A stretch of 64,000 nucleotides of DNA from an uncultured Muribaculaceae bacterium (GTDB taxonomy: Bacteria > Bacteroidota > Bacteroidia > Bacteroidales > Muribaculaceae): assembly GCA_905233915.1 (NCBI GenBank), contig CAJOFM010000002.1:216167-280166 (forward strand). The letters run 5' to 3'. This document shows, in pieces, positions 53,286 to 62,322 of this stretch. The notes below the pieces were generated by a model. The model saw only the letters and a list, made by a program, of their open reading frames with translations. It was not told the DNA's origin and did not search any database. Position 1 is the first letter of the stretch; each line of letters opens with the position of its first letter. A program made the position numbers and the translations under genes.

Positions 53286-53870
53286 TTATCGCAGGAGACG
53301 GAAGAACTGCCAAGCATAGATGAGTTCGACGATGACAATGATGGAATCCAGGAGAAGATTGTTAAGGCCGATGCCCAGCATATACCATGCAATGGGGAGG
53401 AAAAAGTCAACGAGGATGCGTACAATCATCCAGATGCCCACTTGCTGCATTCGCCCGCGGTACCAGATAGTGATCAGTGCCCCCAGCGGCAGGTAGGCCA
53501 ACGGCAGCGCACAAGCAGTGATGAAACTGACTTCGGGCAATGCCGGCTCAAAGAGGATGGAGATAAAACTGATGATGTTGAGCACAAGGACAATTATCCA
53601 CAAAGCCGTGAGCGGGTGATACAGGCGTTTCATGCCACGCATCGTGGCATAATACATGATCACCATCCCCACTGTGTTGATGAGCGCAATGACTATTGAA
53701 GCATGAATTTTCAACCAACTGTCAATCTGGGTGATGGTGCATATTGCCGCCGCCACCATGATGATGAAGGCTACTGTAATGACCCATTGGGGCAGTCCAG
53801 AGGCCAGGCGGTTGATGTTGCGGTTATCGTCTTGTGTATAATCAAGATTGACGTTTGTGGTAGTTTGCAT
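53286..53870 (-). CDS. predicted five-helix membrane protein of unknown function
   Basis: The 194 residues have a polar N-terminus of about 25 residues and five or so transmembrane helices (for example WVITVAFIIMVAAAICTITQI and IVIALINTVGMVIMYYATM). I do not recognise a family. The start at 53870 is preferred because a -7 box at 53896-53903 precedes it; the longer frame from 53918 would begin upstream of the promoter. It is divergent from the membrane-anchored AraC gene. Confidence 0.7.
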   Translation of the reverse strand: MQTTTNVNLDYTQDDNRNINRLASGLPQWVITVAFIIMVAAAICTITQIDSWLKIHASIVIALINTVGMVIMYYATMRGMKRLYHPLTALWIIVLVLNIISFISILFEPALPEVSFITACALPLAYLPLGALITIWYRGRMQQVGIWMIVRILVDFFLPIAWYMLGIGLNNLLLDSIIVIVELIYAWQFFRLLR

Positions 53871-53895
53871 TTGGAATCGTTTTTTTAGAGTGGTA

Positions 53896-53903
53896 CAAAA
53901 GTA
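53896..53903 (-). promoter_or_regulatory. -7 box of the membrane-protein gene
   Basis: CAAAAGTA reads TACTTTTG on the minus strand, matching TAnnTTTG, about 26 bp before the ATG at 53870. No -33 box was identified. Confidence 0.5.
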
Positions 53904-54052
53904 GTAATTCTCTCTCAAAAAGAAGGCTTATTGGTTGGCCGGAATAGCCCGTTTTGGCGCAAAAGTGGCGATTTGGTTGTTTTAGCGCCGATTTGGTTGA
54001 AGAAAAATGCATGATTTTGCCGCATTGCCAGGGCTCCAACTGAAAATAGCAG

Positions 54053-54060
54053 TAATTTTG
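54053..54060 (+). promoter_or_regulatory. -7 box of the membrane-anchored AraC gene
   Basis: TAATTTTG matches TAnnTTTG and gives a leader of roughly 45 bases to the ATG at 54114. The -33 region is not consensus. Confidence 0.5.
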
Positions 54061-54113
54061 TAAAGTAATTATTCCAAATAATAAGTCTACTCACACAAAG
54101 TAACCTATCATTC

Positions 54114-54794
54114 ATGCAGGAGTCACTCATCCTCAAGCTCATCATATTCGCCCTTGGGGCTATATTTATTGCGGTCATCATCGCCCTGGTGCTGTCCTTC
54201 AGCGTGACTCAAAAGCTGATGAAACACAATGCCGAATTGATTGACCAGGCTAAGGAAAGCGACAAGCAACAGGCATCGGCCCAGCAGACCCTCTATGAGA
54301 AAGAGCATGAACTGCTGAAAGCCGAGGAGCAACTCAAGAAGGCCCAAGATAAAATCAATGACATGATGTGTCAAGCCAATCAGGCCGACCATGCGGGCGT
54401 ATTGTTACAGCAGGAGATCAATGATGTCACCAACGTTGCCGACATGACCGACGAGCAGCTCATGGGCTGGATAGATGCACAAATTGAGAGTTTGGGACTG
54501 TACAAGAACCCCAATGTGACGCTCAAGGAGATATCGAAAGCGCTCGGCTTGACCCAGCGGCGCATCACTCAGGCCATAAAGACCCGACGAGAAGACAACA
54601 CGCTGGCTGAGTACTTGAACGCCAAGCGTCTGCTGGAAGGCTGTCGCCTGCTGGTGGAGCAGCCCAACTGGACGGTCGACGCTGTAGCCCACGAAGCGGG
54701 CTTTGGAGGCACGACTACCTTCCGCACCATATTCAGGAACCGCTTTGGCATGTCGCCCAAGCAATACCGCGAAAAAAAGCGCCTAATGGGCTGA
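54114..54794 (+). CDS. membrane-anchored AraC-family regulator
   Basis: The 226 residues consist of one N-terminal transmembrane helix (about 7-30), a coiled coil (about 35-85, rich in Glu, Lys and Gln) and a C-terminal AraC DNA-binding domain (about 125-226). Both helix-turn-helix motifs are visible: LKEISKALGLTQRRITQAIKT and VDAVAHEAGFGGTTTFRTIFRNRFG. No ligand-binding or receiver domain is present, so signalling would have to pass through the membrane helix or coiled coil. The genes that follow on the same strand encode exported hydrolases and surface proteins and are its most likely targets. Confidence 0.87.
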   Translation: MQESLILKLIIFALGAIFIAVIIALVLSFSVTQKLMKHNAELIDQAKESDKQQASAQQTLYEKEHELLKAEEQLKKAQDKINDMMCQANQADHAGVLLQQEINDVTNVADMTDEQLMGWIDAQIESLGLYKNPNVTLKEISKALGLTQRRITQAIKTRREDNTLAEYLNAKRLLEGCRLLVEQPNWTVDAVAHEAGFGGTTTFRTIFRNRFGMSPKQYREKKRLMG

Positions 54795-54867
54795 CTTGTG
54801 GTCGCAGATGATGCGATTTGCCGAGAAAAGCAGACTATTAACAATCAATTAATAAAATATAAACCAA

Positions 54868-56169
54868 ATGATACATTTAGTGAAAACGACACTTGCAATG
54901 CTGGCGCTGACCATGTGCTCCTGCATCATTACCTCTTGCTCGAGCGATGAGCCAGGCAACGGCAAACAGAACCGAGACTATGACCTTGATGTCAAAGTCG
55001 TGCAGACACGTAGTTGCCATGCCCTGAAGAATGTGAAAGACGACATCCTCAATCTCCATTTCAATCAGATCATCTTTGAGTACACCTCGGTGGGTCCCGA
55101 CATGAAGACGCCAGTACGCTTGACGGGCGTTATCTCGATGAATCCCGCCGTCTTCAACAAGGAGGCTGCCCCGCGTGCGCTCATGTTCTACAACGAGTTC
55201 ACGACGGCCAAGCATGGCGAACGCACCTCACAGAACGAGATTGACGACGTGGGTTTCTATATGAACAAATTCCAGAACCTGATTGCTGTCTCTTCTGACT
55301 TGTATGGCTGGACACTGACCGAGGACAAGCCCCAGGCCTACTGCTGCCCGGAGATTACCGCCCAGGAATCGATTGATTGCTGGGATGCCGCAATGATTGT
55401 CTTGAAAGACCAGGGCTATGCCATCGAGGGCCTGCACAAATTCAACGTGGGCTACTCCAGCGGCGGCTTCTCGGCCATTGCCCTGCAGCGCTATGTGGAC
55501 GAGTATCGTCCCGACCTGCATTGGGACCTCACTGCTGCCGGTGCTGCCCCCTTTGACATCTGCACCATCTATGAGAACTATGTGGAGAGCGATTTCTCGG
55601 GTTACATCTGCGCTCTGCCGCTGATGATTGTCGCCTACAAGGAGACCTACCACATGGACTTCAGTTACAGTGATGTGTTCAAGGAACCGCTGGCCAGCCA
55701 CATTCAGGAGTGGATTCTATCGAAAGACTATGGTACATGGGACATCAACGGCCTGATAGGCACCGAGAAGATCAGTGAGGTGTTGACACCTGCCGCTTGC
55801 AACTTTAAGAGCGGGGTCGGCAAGATGGTATATGACAAATTCCGCAGCAACTCGCTGTGCGGCCCCGGCCAAAACTGGCAACCGAGCAAAGACACCAAGT
55901 ACTTTATCATGCACAGCTCTGGTGACCTGTACATGAACTACCTTGCGGGCGTTGAGATGGCCGACTATCTCAAGAGCAAGGGCTGCCAGGTGGAGACCGA
56001 CTTTGACGACACGGGCAACCACGTGTACTATGGTCTGCTGACGTTCACCGGCGGCACCATGCTGCGCATGGAGGAAATCTTGAACAGCAACGACAATGTA
56101 ACCCGAATCAAGGAGCTGTTTGACCAGGTCAAGGGCTATATCGGCGACCTGGACGGCATCGGCCTGTAA
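54868..56169 (+). CDS. exported alpha/beta hydrolase lipoprotein
   Basis: The 433-residue protein has a lipoprotein signal (LTMCSCIITSC, likely Cys24, followed by SSDEPG). The alpha/beta-hydrolase nucleophile elbow is GYSSG (Ser197). The later DTGNHVYYGLL supplies a plausible catalytic His, and HSSGDLYMN the acid region. It resembles secretory-lipase-like esterases of this phylum; the substrate is unknown. It lies 74 bp after the AraC gene. A 7-bp array begins just after its stop. Confidence 0.82.
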   Translation: MIHLVKTTLAMLALTMCSCIITSCSSDEPGNGKQNRDYDLDVKVVQTRSCHALKNVKDDILNLHFNQIIFEYTSVGPDMKTPVRLTGVISMNPAVFNKEAAPRALMFYNEFTTAKHGERTSQNEIDDVGFYMNKFQNLIAVSSDLYGWTLTEDKPQAYCCPEITAQESIDCWDAAMIVLKDQGYAIEGLHKFNVGYSSGGFSAIALQRYVDEYRPDLHWDLTAAGAAPFDICTIYENYVESDFSGYICALPLMIVAYKETYHMDFSYSDVFKEPLASHIQEWILSKDYGTWDINGLIGTEKISEVLTPAACNFKSGVGKMVYDKFRSNSLCGPGQNWQPSKDTKYFIMHSSGDLYMNYLAGVEMADYLKSKGCQVETDFDDTGNHVYYGLLTFTGGTMLRMEEILNSNDNVTRIKELFDQVKGYIGDLDGIGL

Positions 56170-56208
56170 ATAGTTTCTAGTCCTTAGTCCTTAGTTTATA
56201 GGACTTAT
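56170..56208. repeat. 7-bp tandem array (about 5 units) 3' of the hydrolase lipoprotein gene
   Basis: TTTCTAG, TCCTTAG, TCCTTAG and TTTATAG (56174-56201) lie in register after a partial unit, with GACTTAT at the end. The gene's TAA stop is at 56167-56169. All four full units end in TAG in the gene's own direction. Confidence 0.85.
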
Positions 56209-56259
56209 GCAAAAAGTGAAAAAGAACAATAATTCATTATTTAAATAATCAGAGAGAAT

Positions 56260-58062
56260 ATGAAGAAATTATTATTGACATTCGTGCTGGCGCTTGCCAC
56301 AATGTGTGTGAGCGCCCAATCATTTGGAGATGTGCCAGCAACGGTCGATCCCAATGATGTGACCATTCTCAAGAAGAGTGTGATGGTAGTTGCTCAGCAC
56401 GACTCTATCGTGCCTAATGCCAAGACCGGCAAAATGGATACCCTAAAAGTGCGAGACGGGGGTAGGGTTTTCACTCCCGAGGAGTTTGAGCAACTGTCAC
56501 GCGAGCCCAAAAGACTTCGCGCTGCTGTAGTCCCCGGCGAACAGTGGGGCCCTGATGACGGTGATAGAAAATCTCTCGGTTTTTGGAGTTATATCTCTGT
56601 ATTCCTATACACCTATAAATACCCGTCGGTCGATGCTGATGGCAATGTCATCTACCTCTCGGCTCTCATGGGTGTACCACGCGCCTCATGGACCTCCTGG
56701 GCCCATGCCATGCCCAACAACCTGATTATTGGTTGCCACGAGACGATAACGAGTAACTTTGAGTGTCCTTCGGAGTGGAGCAACTACGGGTTCATGTCAA
56801 CAGCTACAGGTAATGGCATGATGCTGTGCTATGCTCAAAATAATTATATGCGTCAGCCATGCAATCTGGTCATCATACCCGACTATGAGGGTTATGGCAT
56901 CACTAAAGACCGCGCTCACCCTTATTTGTACCAAGAGTTGACAGCCCGTCAGGTGGTGGACGGTGTGCGCAGTGGTCTTGCCATGTATCAACACCTTGTC
57001 GATATCGAGGAGGTCGATCCCTTTGAGCCCAACTGGCAGAGTGTGGCTATCGGTTACTCGCAAGGGGGCTCGGTGGCACTGGCTACGCACAAGTTCATTG
57101 AGCTTAATGGCCTTGCCGACGAACTGCACTTCGCCGGCTCGGTGTGCGGCGACGGTCCCTATGACCCCGTGGCACACTTGCGCTATTACATGCAAGACGA
57201 CGGTAAAACCTACGATGGTAATAACAGGTCTATTCACCGCAAGGGAAAGGTGTCGATGCCTATCGTGATGCCGCTTATCCTCAAGGGCATGTGCGACAGC
57301 AATCCCTTGATGAAGCAGCACTATGTTGACGATTACCTGAGCACGAAATTCCTGCTCACCGAATCGATAAAATTTCTCGAGGCTAAGGCCAACGACAATG
57401 TAGACGACCAGTACAACACCGATCGCATCAATAAAGAATATGTGAAAATGATGAGGGAGGGTAAAACCGGGTCATATACCAAAAACTATCACGATAGCGA
57501 AGGGGCGTTCACCTTAACCAAGCATCTTTCGGCCGAGGAGTTCCAGGATGTGATGGAATTCTACGATCCTGGGATTTTTTCTAAGATGCAGGCACATGGT
57601 AAACTTGATAGCATTATGACACCAATCTGTTTGGCTTACTTCAAAAACCTTACTGCCGACACACCAGTGCCCACCGAGCCTGGTGTGATGGAAGACCTGC
57701 ACCGTGCCCTCGAGAGCAACAACCTCACCAAGGGGTGGACTCCGCAGCACCGCATCGCATTCTTCCACTCAACCTACGACACCGTAGTACCCTACGAGAA
57801 CCTGCTCTCGTTCATCCGCAACCAGCAAGGCCTCACTTACTACTTCTACGATAGCAAGCGCAGCCGTACCACGGCAGCCGGAGTGACCTGCACGACTGCC
57901 AGCGAAGGTGATGCCGACGTGTATATACGCGATGCCACCTGCACCGACGACCACGTGGACGCCGGCAAAAACTTCTTTATGACAGGTGCCTGGGGCTATC
58001 TCGTAGGACTCTCGCCCGACATTCAGATGATTAAATGGGTTTTAACGGGTAATGATGATTAA
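56260..58062 (+). CDS. secreted alpha/beta hydrolase
   Basis: The 600-residue protein has a signal peptide (1-20, ending CVSAQ). The nucleophile elbow is GYSQG (Ser267), a catalytic Asp candidate lies in HSTYDTVVPYENL, and DDHVDAG near the end provides a His. The domain order is that of the preceding hydrolase but with a longer N-terminus and a lid-like insert. It is a divergent relative of its neighbour, perhaps from an old duplication. It ends 22 bp before the ATG of the LRR gene, so the two are probably co-transcribed. Confidence 0.8.
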   Translation: MKKLLLTFVLALATMCVSAQSFGDVPATVDPNDVTILKKSVMVVAQHDSIVPNAKTGKMDTLKVRDGGRVFTPEEFEQLSREPKRLRAAVVPGEQWGPDDGDRKSLGFWSYISVFLYTYKYPSVDADGNVIYLSALMGVPRASWTSWAHAMPNNLIIGCHETITSNFECPSEWSNYGFMSTATGNGMMLCYAQNNYMRQPCNLVIIPDYEGYGITKDRAHPYLYQELTARQVVDGVRSGLAMYQHLVDIEEVDPFEPNWQSVAIGYSQGGSVALATHKFIELNGLADELHFAGSVCGDGPYDPVAHLRYYMQDDGKTYDGNNRSIHRKGKVSMPIVMPLILKGMCDSNPLMKQHYVDDYLSTKFLLTESIKFLEAKANDNVDDQYNTDRINKEYVKMMREGKTGSYTKNYHDSEGAFTLTKHLSAEEFQDVMEFYDPGIFSKMQAHGKLDSIMTPICLAYFKNLTADTPVPTEPGVMEDLHRALESNNLTKGWTPQHRIAFFHSTYDTVVPYENLLSFIRNQQGLTYYFYDSKRSRTTAAGVTCTTASEGDADVYIRDATCTDDHVDAGKNFFMTGAWGYLVGLSPDIQMIKWVLTGNDD

Positions 58063-58084
58063 CCCTCTAAAATACAATAATAAA

Positions 58085-61000
58085 ATGAAAAAGTTTATTT
58101 CCCTGTTCTTAAGCATGCTGTTGCCCATGGCAGTAATGGCTGCTTACATCGAAGAAGGAACGATTGATATTACAGTGGGCGGCTCCACCCGAACTGTTCC
58201 GGTTCAAATCGACTATTTAAATCATGCCGTCATCCTGGGCAACGGGCGCAACGCCTGTATACCGCACTATTTAGAAGGGACTGTTTTCATTCCTGGAACT
58301 CACAGGGTTCAGGGCTATGACTTTGCTGTAAATGTCGGGACCTATGCCTTCCGCATGTGCAGTGGCATCACACAAGTGACGATTGGCGAGGGCTCCACCA
58401 GCATTGGTGACTGTGCCTTTGTGGGATGCTCTAAGCTTGAAAAGGTGACTCTGCCAGCATCGCTCTCCCGTGTGGGCCGTGCCGCATTTGCCGGACTCAA
58501 GTCCCTAAAGTACATGGAGTGCAAGGGTAGCACAGCACCCACTTGGAGCTATAACGATGTGTTTTACTTCTATGGCAGCAAGCGCGGCACGTCAAGATCG
58601 GGGCAAAACCGCACTCTCTATGTGCCAGCACAAGCCATTGACAGCTACAATAACACCAATTATGGAGACACCATTGGCTGGAAAGACGCCTTTGCACGCA
58701 TCTATGAGCGCACCTCCGATGCCGTTGCCATCAGCAGCAAAGCCGAGCTCAAGACGTTCCGCGAAAAAGTGAACAATGGAACGACATTTGAGTACTATGA
58801 TGGCGCCACCTCATTTGAGCTCACTGCTGATATCGAGTGGGACTTTGACACCGACGGTCAATGGATACCCATTGGCACCACAGCTCACCCGTTTGACGGA
58901 TGCTTTGATGGTAATGGCCACAAGATTACGGGACTGAAGATGAATGCTACCACTTATTGTGCCGGACTCTTTGGCTATGCCGACAATGCCTATATCCACA
59001 ATCTATATCTGGAGAATCCATGCGTTTTTGGCACGGATTATACGGGTGCTGTATTGGGATATTGTAACAACTATACCCGCGTGAGCGATGTGCTTGTTAC
59101 CAGCAATGCTGGGAACGGAGATTTCACTGTGCGTGCAACTGGTAGCGCCGGCGGCATTGTGGGATTTGTTAAGAATGGTGTGATAGAGCACTGCTACTTC
59201 GAGGGCCGAGTGTGGTCCCACCAAGGTTGGGCTGGCGGCATCGTGGGCCACATGCAAAACGGTAAAGTTGAAGACTGCGCAGCTGGCTCCTATGTGGCCA
59301 ACCTACTCAATTCAGATAACTGGCGCCTGGGTGGTATCGTGGGTGGCACTTATGGCAGTTACACCCCTGGACAGGTGAATGTCACCATCAATCGATGCCT
59401 GGCTTGGTCTAACTTCATTATTGAGGGGAATTACTCACCCGGTGAAAAAATGAGTTATTCCGGTTGGATTCTTGGATATGCCAATGTGCCCACCGAGATT
59501 ACCAATTGCGCCTACTATGTAGATCCTGATAAGCGCAGTTATGAAATCTACGGAGGTAGTACCGAGAATATTAACGTCTATTGCGATAACAACGCAATCA
59601 ATGGTGATAATGCGACCTACACGACCTTCAACAGCCTCATGGAGCGCAATACTGAGCCATACTTGGGCAATGAAAACTGGTACTACTTCACCGAGGGCTT
59701 TGAGAACTATCCTGTACCCTCAAATTTGAAGGACATGTATCTTGCCAACATGGTTTACGACATCGATGACAAGGGCATCATTTATCTGCCTGTGCACGAC
59801 GAGAACAACCAAATCGTTGCCTATAAGGTGAAAGGCTATGACAGCAATGTTCCGCTGGATACGTGGGACGGCGAATTAACGATACTGGAAATTCCCCTAA
59901 CACACAAGGATAAGCCAGTAACTGAGATTTTGCCCAAGGCATTCGCCGGCCAAACCGGTTTGGATATACTGCAAATTGGCCATTCTGAAATCAATTACGA
60001 CTCTAATGTCACAGCTATTGGCGACTCGGCATGTATGGCCTCGACCCTCAAATATATTCTCATGTATTGCCCAAACCTGACAACCATTGGCAGCAGCGCA
60101 TTTGAGGACTGCGACTCTCTGCGTGAGGTTAGACTTCCCAATAGTGTCACCACAGTGCACAAGCGCGCCTTCCGCGGCTGTGACGAACTCTTCCGTTTTT
60201 ATATTGGCAGTGGTTTTAAAGACCATGACGACAATTTCATTGCCTATTGCCCCAACCTCGATGGACTTTATTTGGAAAGGGTCGGAAATACCTCTCCCAA
60301 CAGCAATGGTTACCTTGTGGTCAACAACATGCTGCTGCACAACGTGGGCAATTATCGCAGTTATGTAGTTGCCTGCGCACCGGGTGCGAGTGGCGACGTC
60401 GTGCTGCCTGTGGAATACCTCACCAATAGCGAAGTCAACATCTTTGGCAGCTCATTTGCCAGCTGCGACAAGGTCACCAGTGTCACCATCCCTGCAAGCA
60501 AGAAATACTCCATGGGCAAGGGCGTCTTTGACGGGTGTCACAACATCCGCTATATCGACATGCGAGGCGCACAACGCTTCGAGAAGGAAAATGGTCAGCC
60601 TTTGCCTTGGAACGTGGAGCGCAACGACCCCCAAAATTCATTTTATGGCCTGAGCGAGCGCACCATCATCTGGACCGATGCAACGACCACTTGCGAGGAG
60701 AGTGAAGTAAACGTGGTTGCAGGCAATCATGCCAACTCACTCCTGCTCACCGATGGCTGGGACTTTGTGGCCAAGGCGGAATTCACTACTGGTAGCGCAA
60801 GTCTGAACCGAGTGCTGGGCGCAAAACTCGTACGCGATGAATATGAGGAAAATGGAGAGATTATCACCAATACCTACTATGAGAGTACAGGTTTCAGTGT
60901 GTATCTGCCCTATCCGCTCACGCTCACTGGCGATAACGTGAAGGTGTATGAGCCTCTTGAAATTCTCACCGAGGACAATAACACCATCGTCTCGTTCCGT

Positions 61001-61495
61001 GAAGTGGACGGAGGAGAGATGGAAGCTTACAAACCTTACTATGTGGTAGTGAGCAACGATGAAGTGTCGCTCGACAGCGAAGGCGAAGTCACCGTCACAC
61101 TCCAGCCCACCGACATTGACGAGTGGGCAGACCTCGGTTACATCTTCTCGGGTACAACAGTCACTATTCCTAACAGCACATTGCGCACCATGGGCGCTTA
61201 TATCCTGCAGAGTGACAATATGTGGCACAGAGTGCCTGCCGACAAGGAACTTGAGAATGTGTATGTTGGACCATTCCGCTCTTACTTCCACTCGACAACA
61301 AGCAATGCCGCAGCGGTACAACGACTGTTGTCGCAGTTTGTCAACAATGGCTCAGAAACCACCGATGTTGTGGTCATCAAGACTGTCGATAATAATGGAG
61401 ACGAGCATTATTATGATTTGAATGGCCGTGTTCTGCCTGGCAAGCCCAACAGCGGCATCTACATCCATCAGGGTAAGAAGTATGTTGGACATTAA
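58085..61495 (+). CDS. BspA-like leucine-rich repeat and GLUG surface protein
   Basis: The 1136-residue protein begins with a signal peptide (MKKFISLFLSMLLPMAVMA); an ATG at 58052 would overlap the hydrolase and lacks a signal, so it is rejected. A first LRR_5 block (about 70-150: FRMCSGITQVTIGEGSTSIG) is followed by GLUG-type repeats (about 225-440: AGGIVGHMQNGKVEDC). A second LRR block (about 600-830: IGSSAFEDCDSLREVRLP) and beta-rich domains follow. The end YYDLNGRVLPGKPNSGIYI is the terminal motif seen on many exported proteins of Prevotella and relatives. Such proteins usually bind host or bacterial surfaces. Confidence 0.87.
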   Translation: MKKFISLFLSMLLPMAVMAAYIEEGTIDITVGGSTRTVPVQIDYLNHAVILGNGRNACIPHYLEGTVFIPGTHRVQGYDFAVNVGTYAFRMCSGITQVTIGEGSTSIGDCAFVGCSKLEKVTLPASLSRVGRAAFAGLKSLKYMECKGSTAPTWSYNDVFYFYGSKRGTSRSGQNRTLYVPAQAIDSYNNTNYGDTIGWKDAFARIYERTSDAVAISSKAELKTFREKVNNGTTFEYYDGATSFELTADIEWDFDTDGQWIPIGTTAHPFDGCFDGNGHKITGLKMNATTYCAGLFGYADNAYIHNLYLENPCVFGTDYTGAVLGYCNNYTRVSDVLVTSNAGNGDFTVRATGSAGGIVGFVKNGVIEHCYFEGRVWSHQGWAGGIVGHMQNGKVEDCAAGSYVANLLNSDNWRLGGIVGGTYGSYTPGQVNVTINRCLAWSNFIIEGNYSPGEKMSYSGWILGYANVPTEITNCAYYVDPDKRSYEIYGGSTENINVYCDNNAINGDNATYTTFNSLMERNTEPYLGNENWYYFTEGFENYPVPSNLKDMYLANMVYDIDDKGIIYLPVHDENNQIVAYKVKGYDSNVPLDTWDGELTILEIPLTHKDKPVTEILPKAFAGQTGLDILQIGHSEINYDSNVTAIGDSACMASTLKYILMYCPNLTTIGSSAFEDCDSLREVRLPNSVTTVHKRAFRGCDELFRFYIGSGFKDHDDNFIAYCPNLDGLYLERVGNTSPNSNGYLVVNNMLLHNVGNYRSYVVACAPGASGDVVLPVEYLTNSEVNIFGSSFASCDKVTSVTIPASKKYSMGKGVFDGCHNIRYIDMRGAQRFEKENGQPLPWNVERNDPQNSFYGLSERTIIWTDATTTCEESEVNVVAGNHANSLLLTDGWDFVAKAEFTTGSASLNRVLGAKLVRDEYEENGEIITNTYYESTGFSVYLPYPLTLTGDNVKVYEPLEILTEDNNTIVSFREVDGGEMEAYKPYYVVVSNDEVSLDSEGEVTVTLQPTDIDEWADLGYIFSGTTVTIPNSTLRTMGAYILQSDNMWHRVPADKELENVYVGPFRSYFHSTTSNAAAVQRLLSQFVNNGSETTDVVVIKTVDNNGDEHYYDLNGRVLPGKPNSGIYIHQGKKYVGH

Positions 61496-61508
61496 AAACA
61501 TCAATGTT

Positions 61509-62048
61509 ATGAAGAGATTATTTTTATCAATGATTATAGCGTGTGCCACATGGGTCGTAGGACTGGCACAGGAAACATACGCAGTGGAAATTCTGCCGAC
61601 CATGAATGGTTATGTTATGAGCGACAAAGCAACTGCAGCACAGGGTGAAACTGTCACGCTGACACTTGGCCATGCTCCTTCCTATATCCTAGAACAGCTC
61701 TTGGTAGAGAGTGAACTCATCGGTGGTGGCATGTCGGATGACGGAGCCTGGGAGCCGGCTATGGCTCCTGCCCACATCATGGTCCCTACTACCAAGGTCA
61801 GTGAGAACAGTTACACCTTTGTCATGCCCGCCAGCAAAGTGAAGGTAACGGCAACCTTTGCTCCCATACCAGAGATACGGGGAGATGTGAACGGTGACGG
61901 CCTGGTGAATGTTGCTGACGTGACGGCGTTGATCCAGATTGTCCTCAACAGCACACCTGTTGACCTCTCTATTGCCGACTTGAACAACGACAGCCAAGTC
62001 AACGTCGGCGACGTGACCGCCCTTATCCAGCAAGTCCTTAATCAGTGA
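61509..62048 (+). CDS. secreted dockerin type I protein
   Basis: The 179-residue protein has a signal peptide (about 1-20) and an InlB-like beta module (SYTFVMPASKVKVTATF, about 25-118). The C-terminal dockerin type I domain (125-179) has two complete calcium loops: DVNGDGLVNVAD (Asp126, Asn128, Asp130, Asp137) and DLNNDSQVNVGD (Asp157, Asn159, Asp161, Asp168). Dockerins bind cohesins in clostridial cellulosomes; no cohesin is present in this window, so the partner here is unknown. It starts 13 bp after the LRR gene, and its stop lies in the first unit of a 7-bp array. Confidence 0.88.
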   Translation: MKRLFLSMIIACATWVVGLAQETYAVEILPTMNGYVMSDKATAAQGETVTLTLGHAPSYILEQLLVESELIGGGMSDDGAWEPAMAPAHIMVPTTKVSENSYTFVMPASKVKVTATFAPIPEIRGDVNGDGLVNVADVTALIQIVLNSTPVDLSIADLNNDSQVNVGDVTALIQQVLNQ

Positions 62049-62108
62049 ACAGTTAACAGTTAACAGTTAACAGATAAAAGATAAAAGATAAAAGATGAGA
62101 GATAAGGG
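62046..62108. repeat. 7-bp tandem array (9 units) at the stop of the dockerin gene
   Basis: Nine units in unbroken register: TGAACAG, three TTAACAG, three ATAAAAG, ATGAGAG and ATAAGGG. The first unit contains the gene's TGA stop. The unit sequence changes midway while the 7-bp phase is kept. Most units contain TAA or TGA in the gene's direction. Confidence 0.93.
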
Positions 62109-62178
62109 CATCTGCTTACGGCCCTGCGGGGCTAATACTAACCTTTAGCTCGGCGAAGCCAATTTCGCTAATTTTTCT

Positions 62179-62229
62179 ATTGAACAGCACCCCAAAAGTT
62201 TTATGTTAACTTTTGGGGTGCTGTTCAAT
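62179..62229. terminator. perfect 22-bp inverted repeat (bidirectional terminator or MITE-like)
   Basis: Arms 62179-62200 and 62208-62229 are exact reverse complements (core ACAGCACCCCAAAAGTT) around a 7-nt loop. It lies 130 bp after the dockerin gene and 50 bp before the promoter of the aldo/keto reductase. No T-run of note follows, and the stem is longer than typical terminators. Confidence 0.7.
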
Positions 62230-62278
62230 GGATAAGGGAGTAATGGGCCGGGGAGTGCGTTTTTTCGATTTTTATCAT

Positions 62279-62286
62279 TACCTTTG
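62279..62286 (+). promoter_or_regulatory. -7 box of the aldo/keto reductase gene
   Basis: TACCTTTG matches TAnnTTTG and is 36 bp before the ATG at 62323. The -33 position is not consensus. Confidence 0.55.
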
Positions 62287-62322
62287 CCATCAATAGTAAC
62301 CCAATGACATGATATTACCCGT

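Noticed and set aside
58052..58084. Earlier ATG for the LRR protein
   Set aside because: It overlaps the hydrolase stop and would bury the clear signal peptide 11 residues inside the protein.
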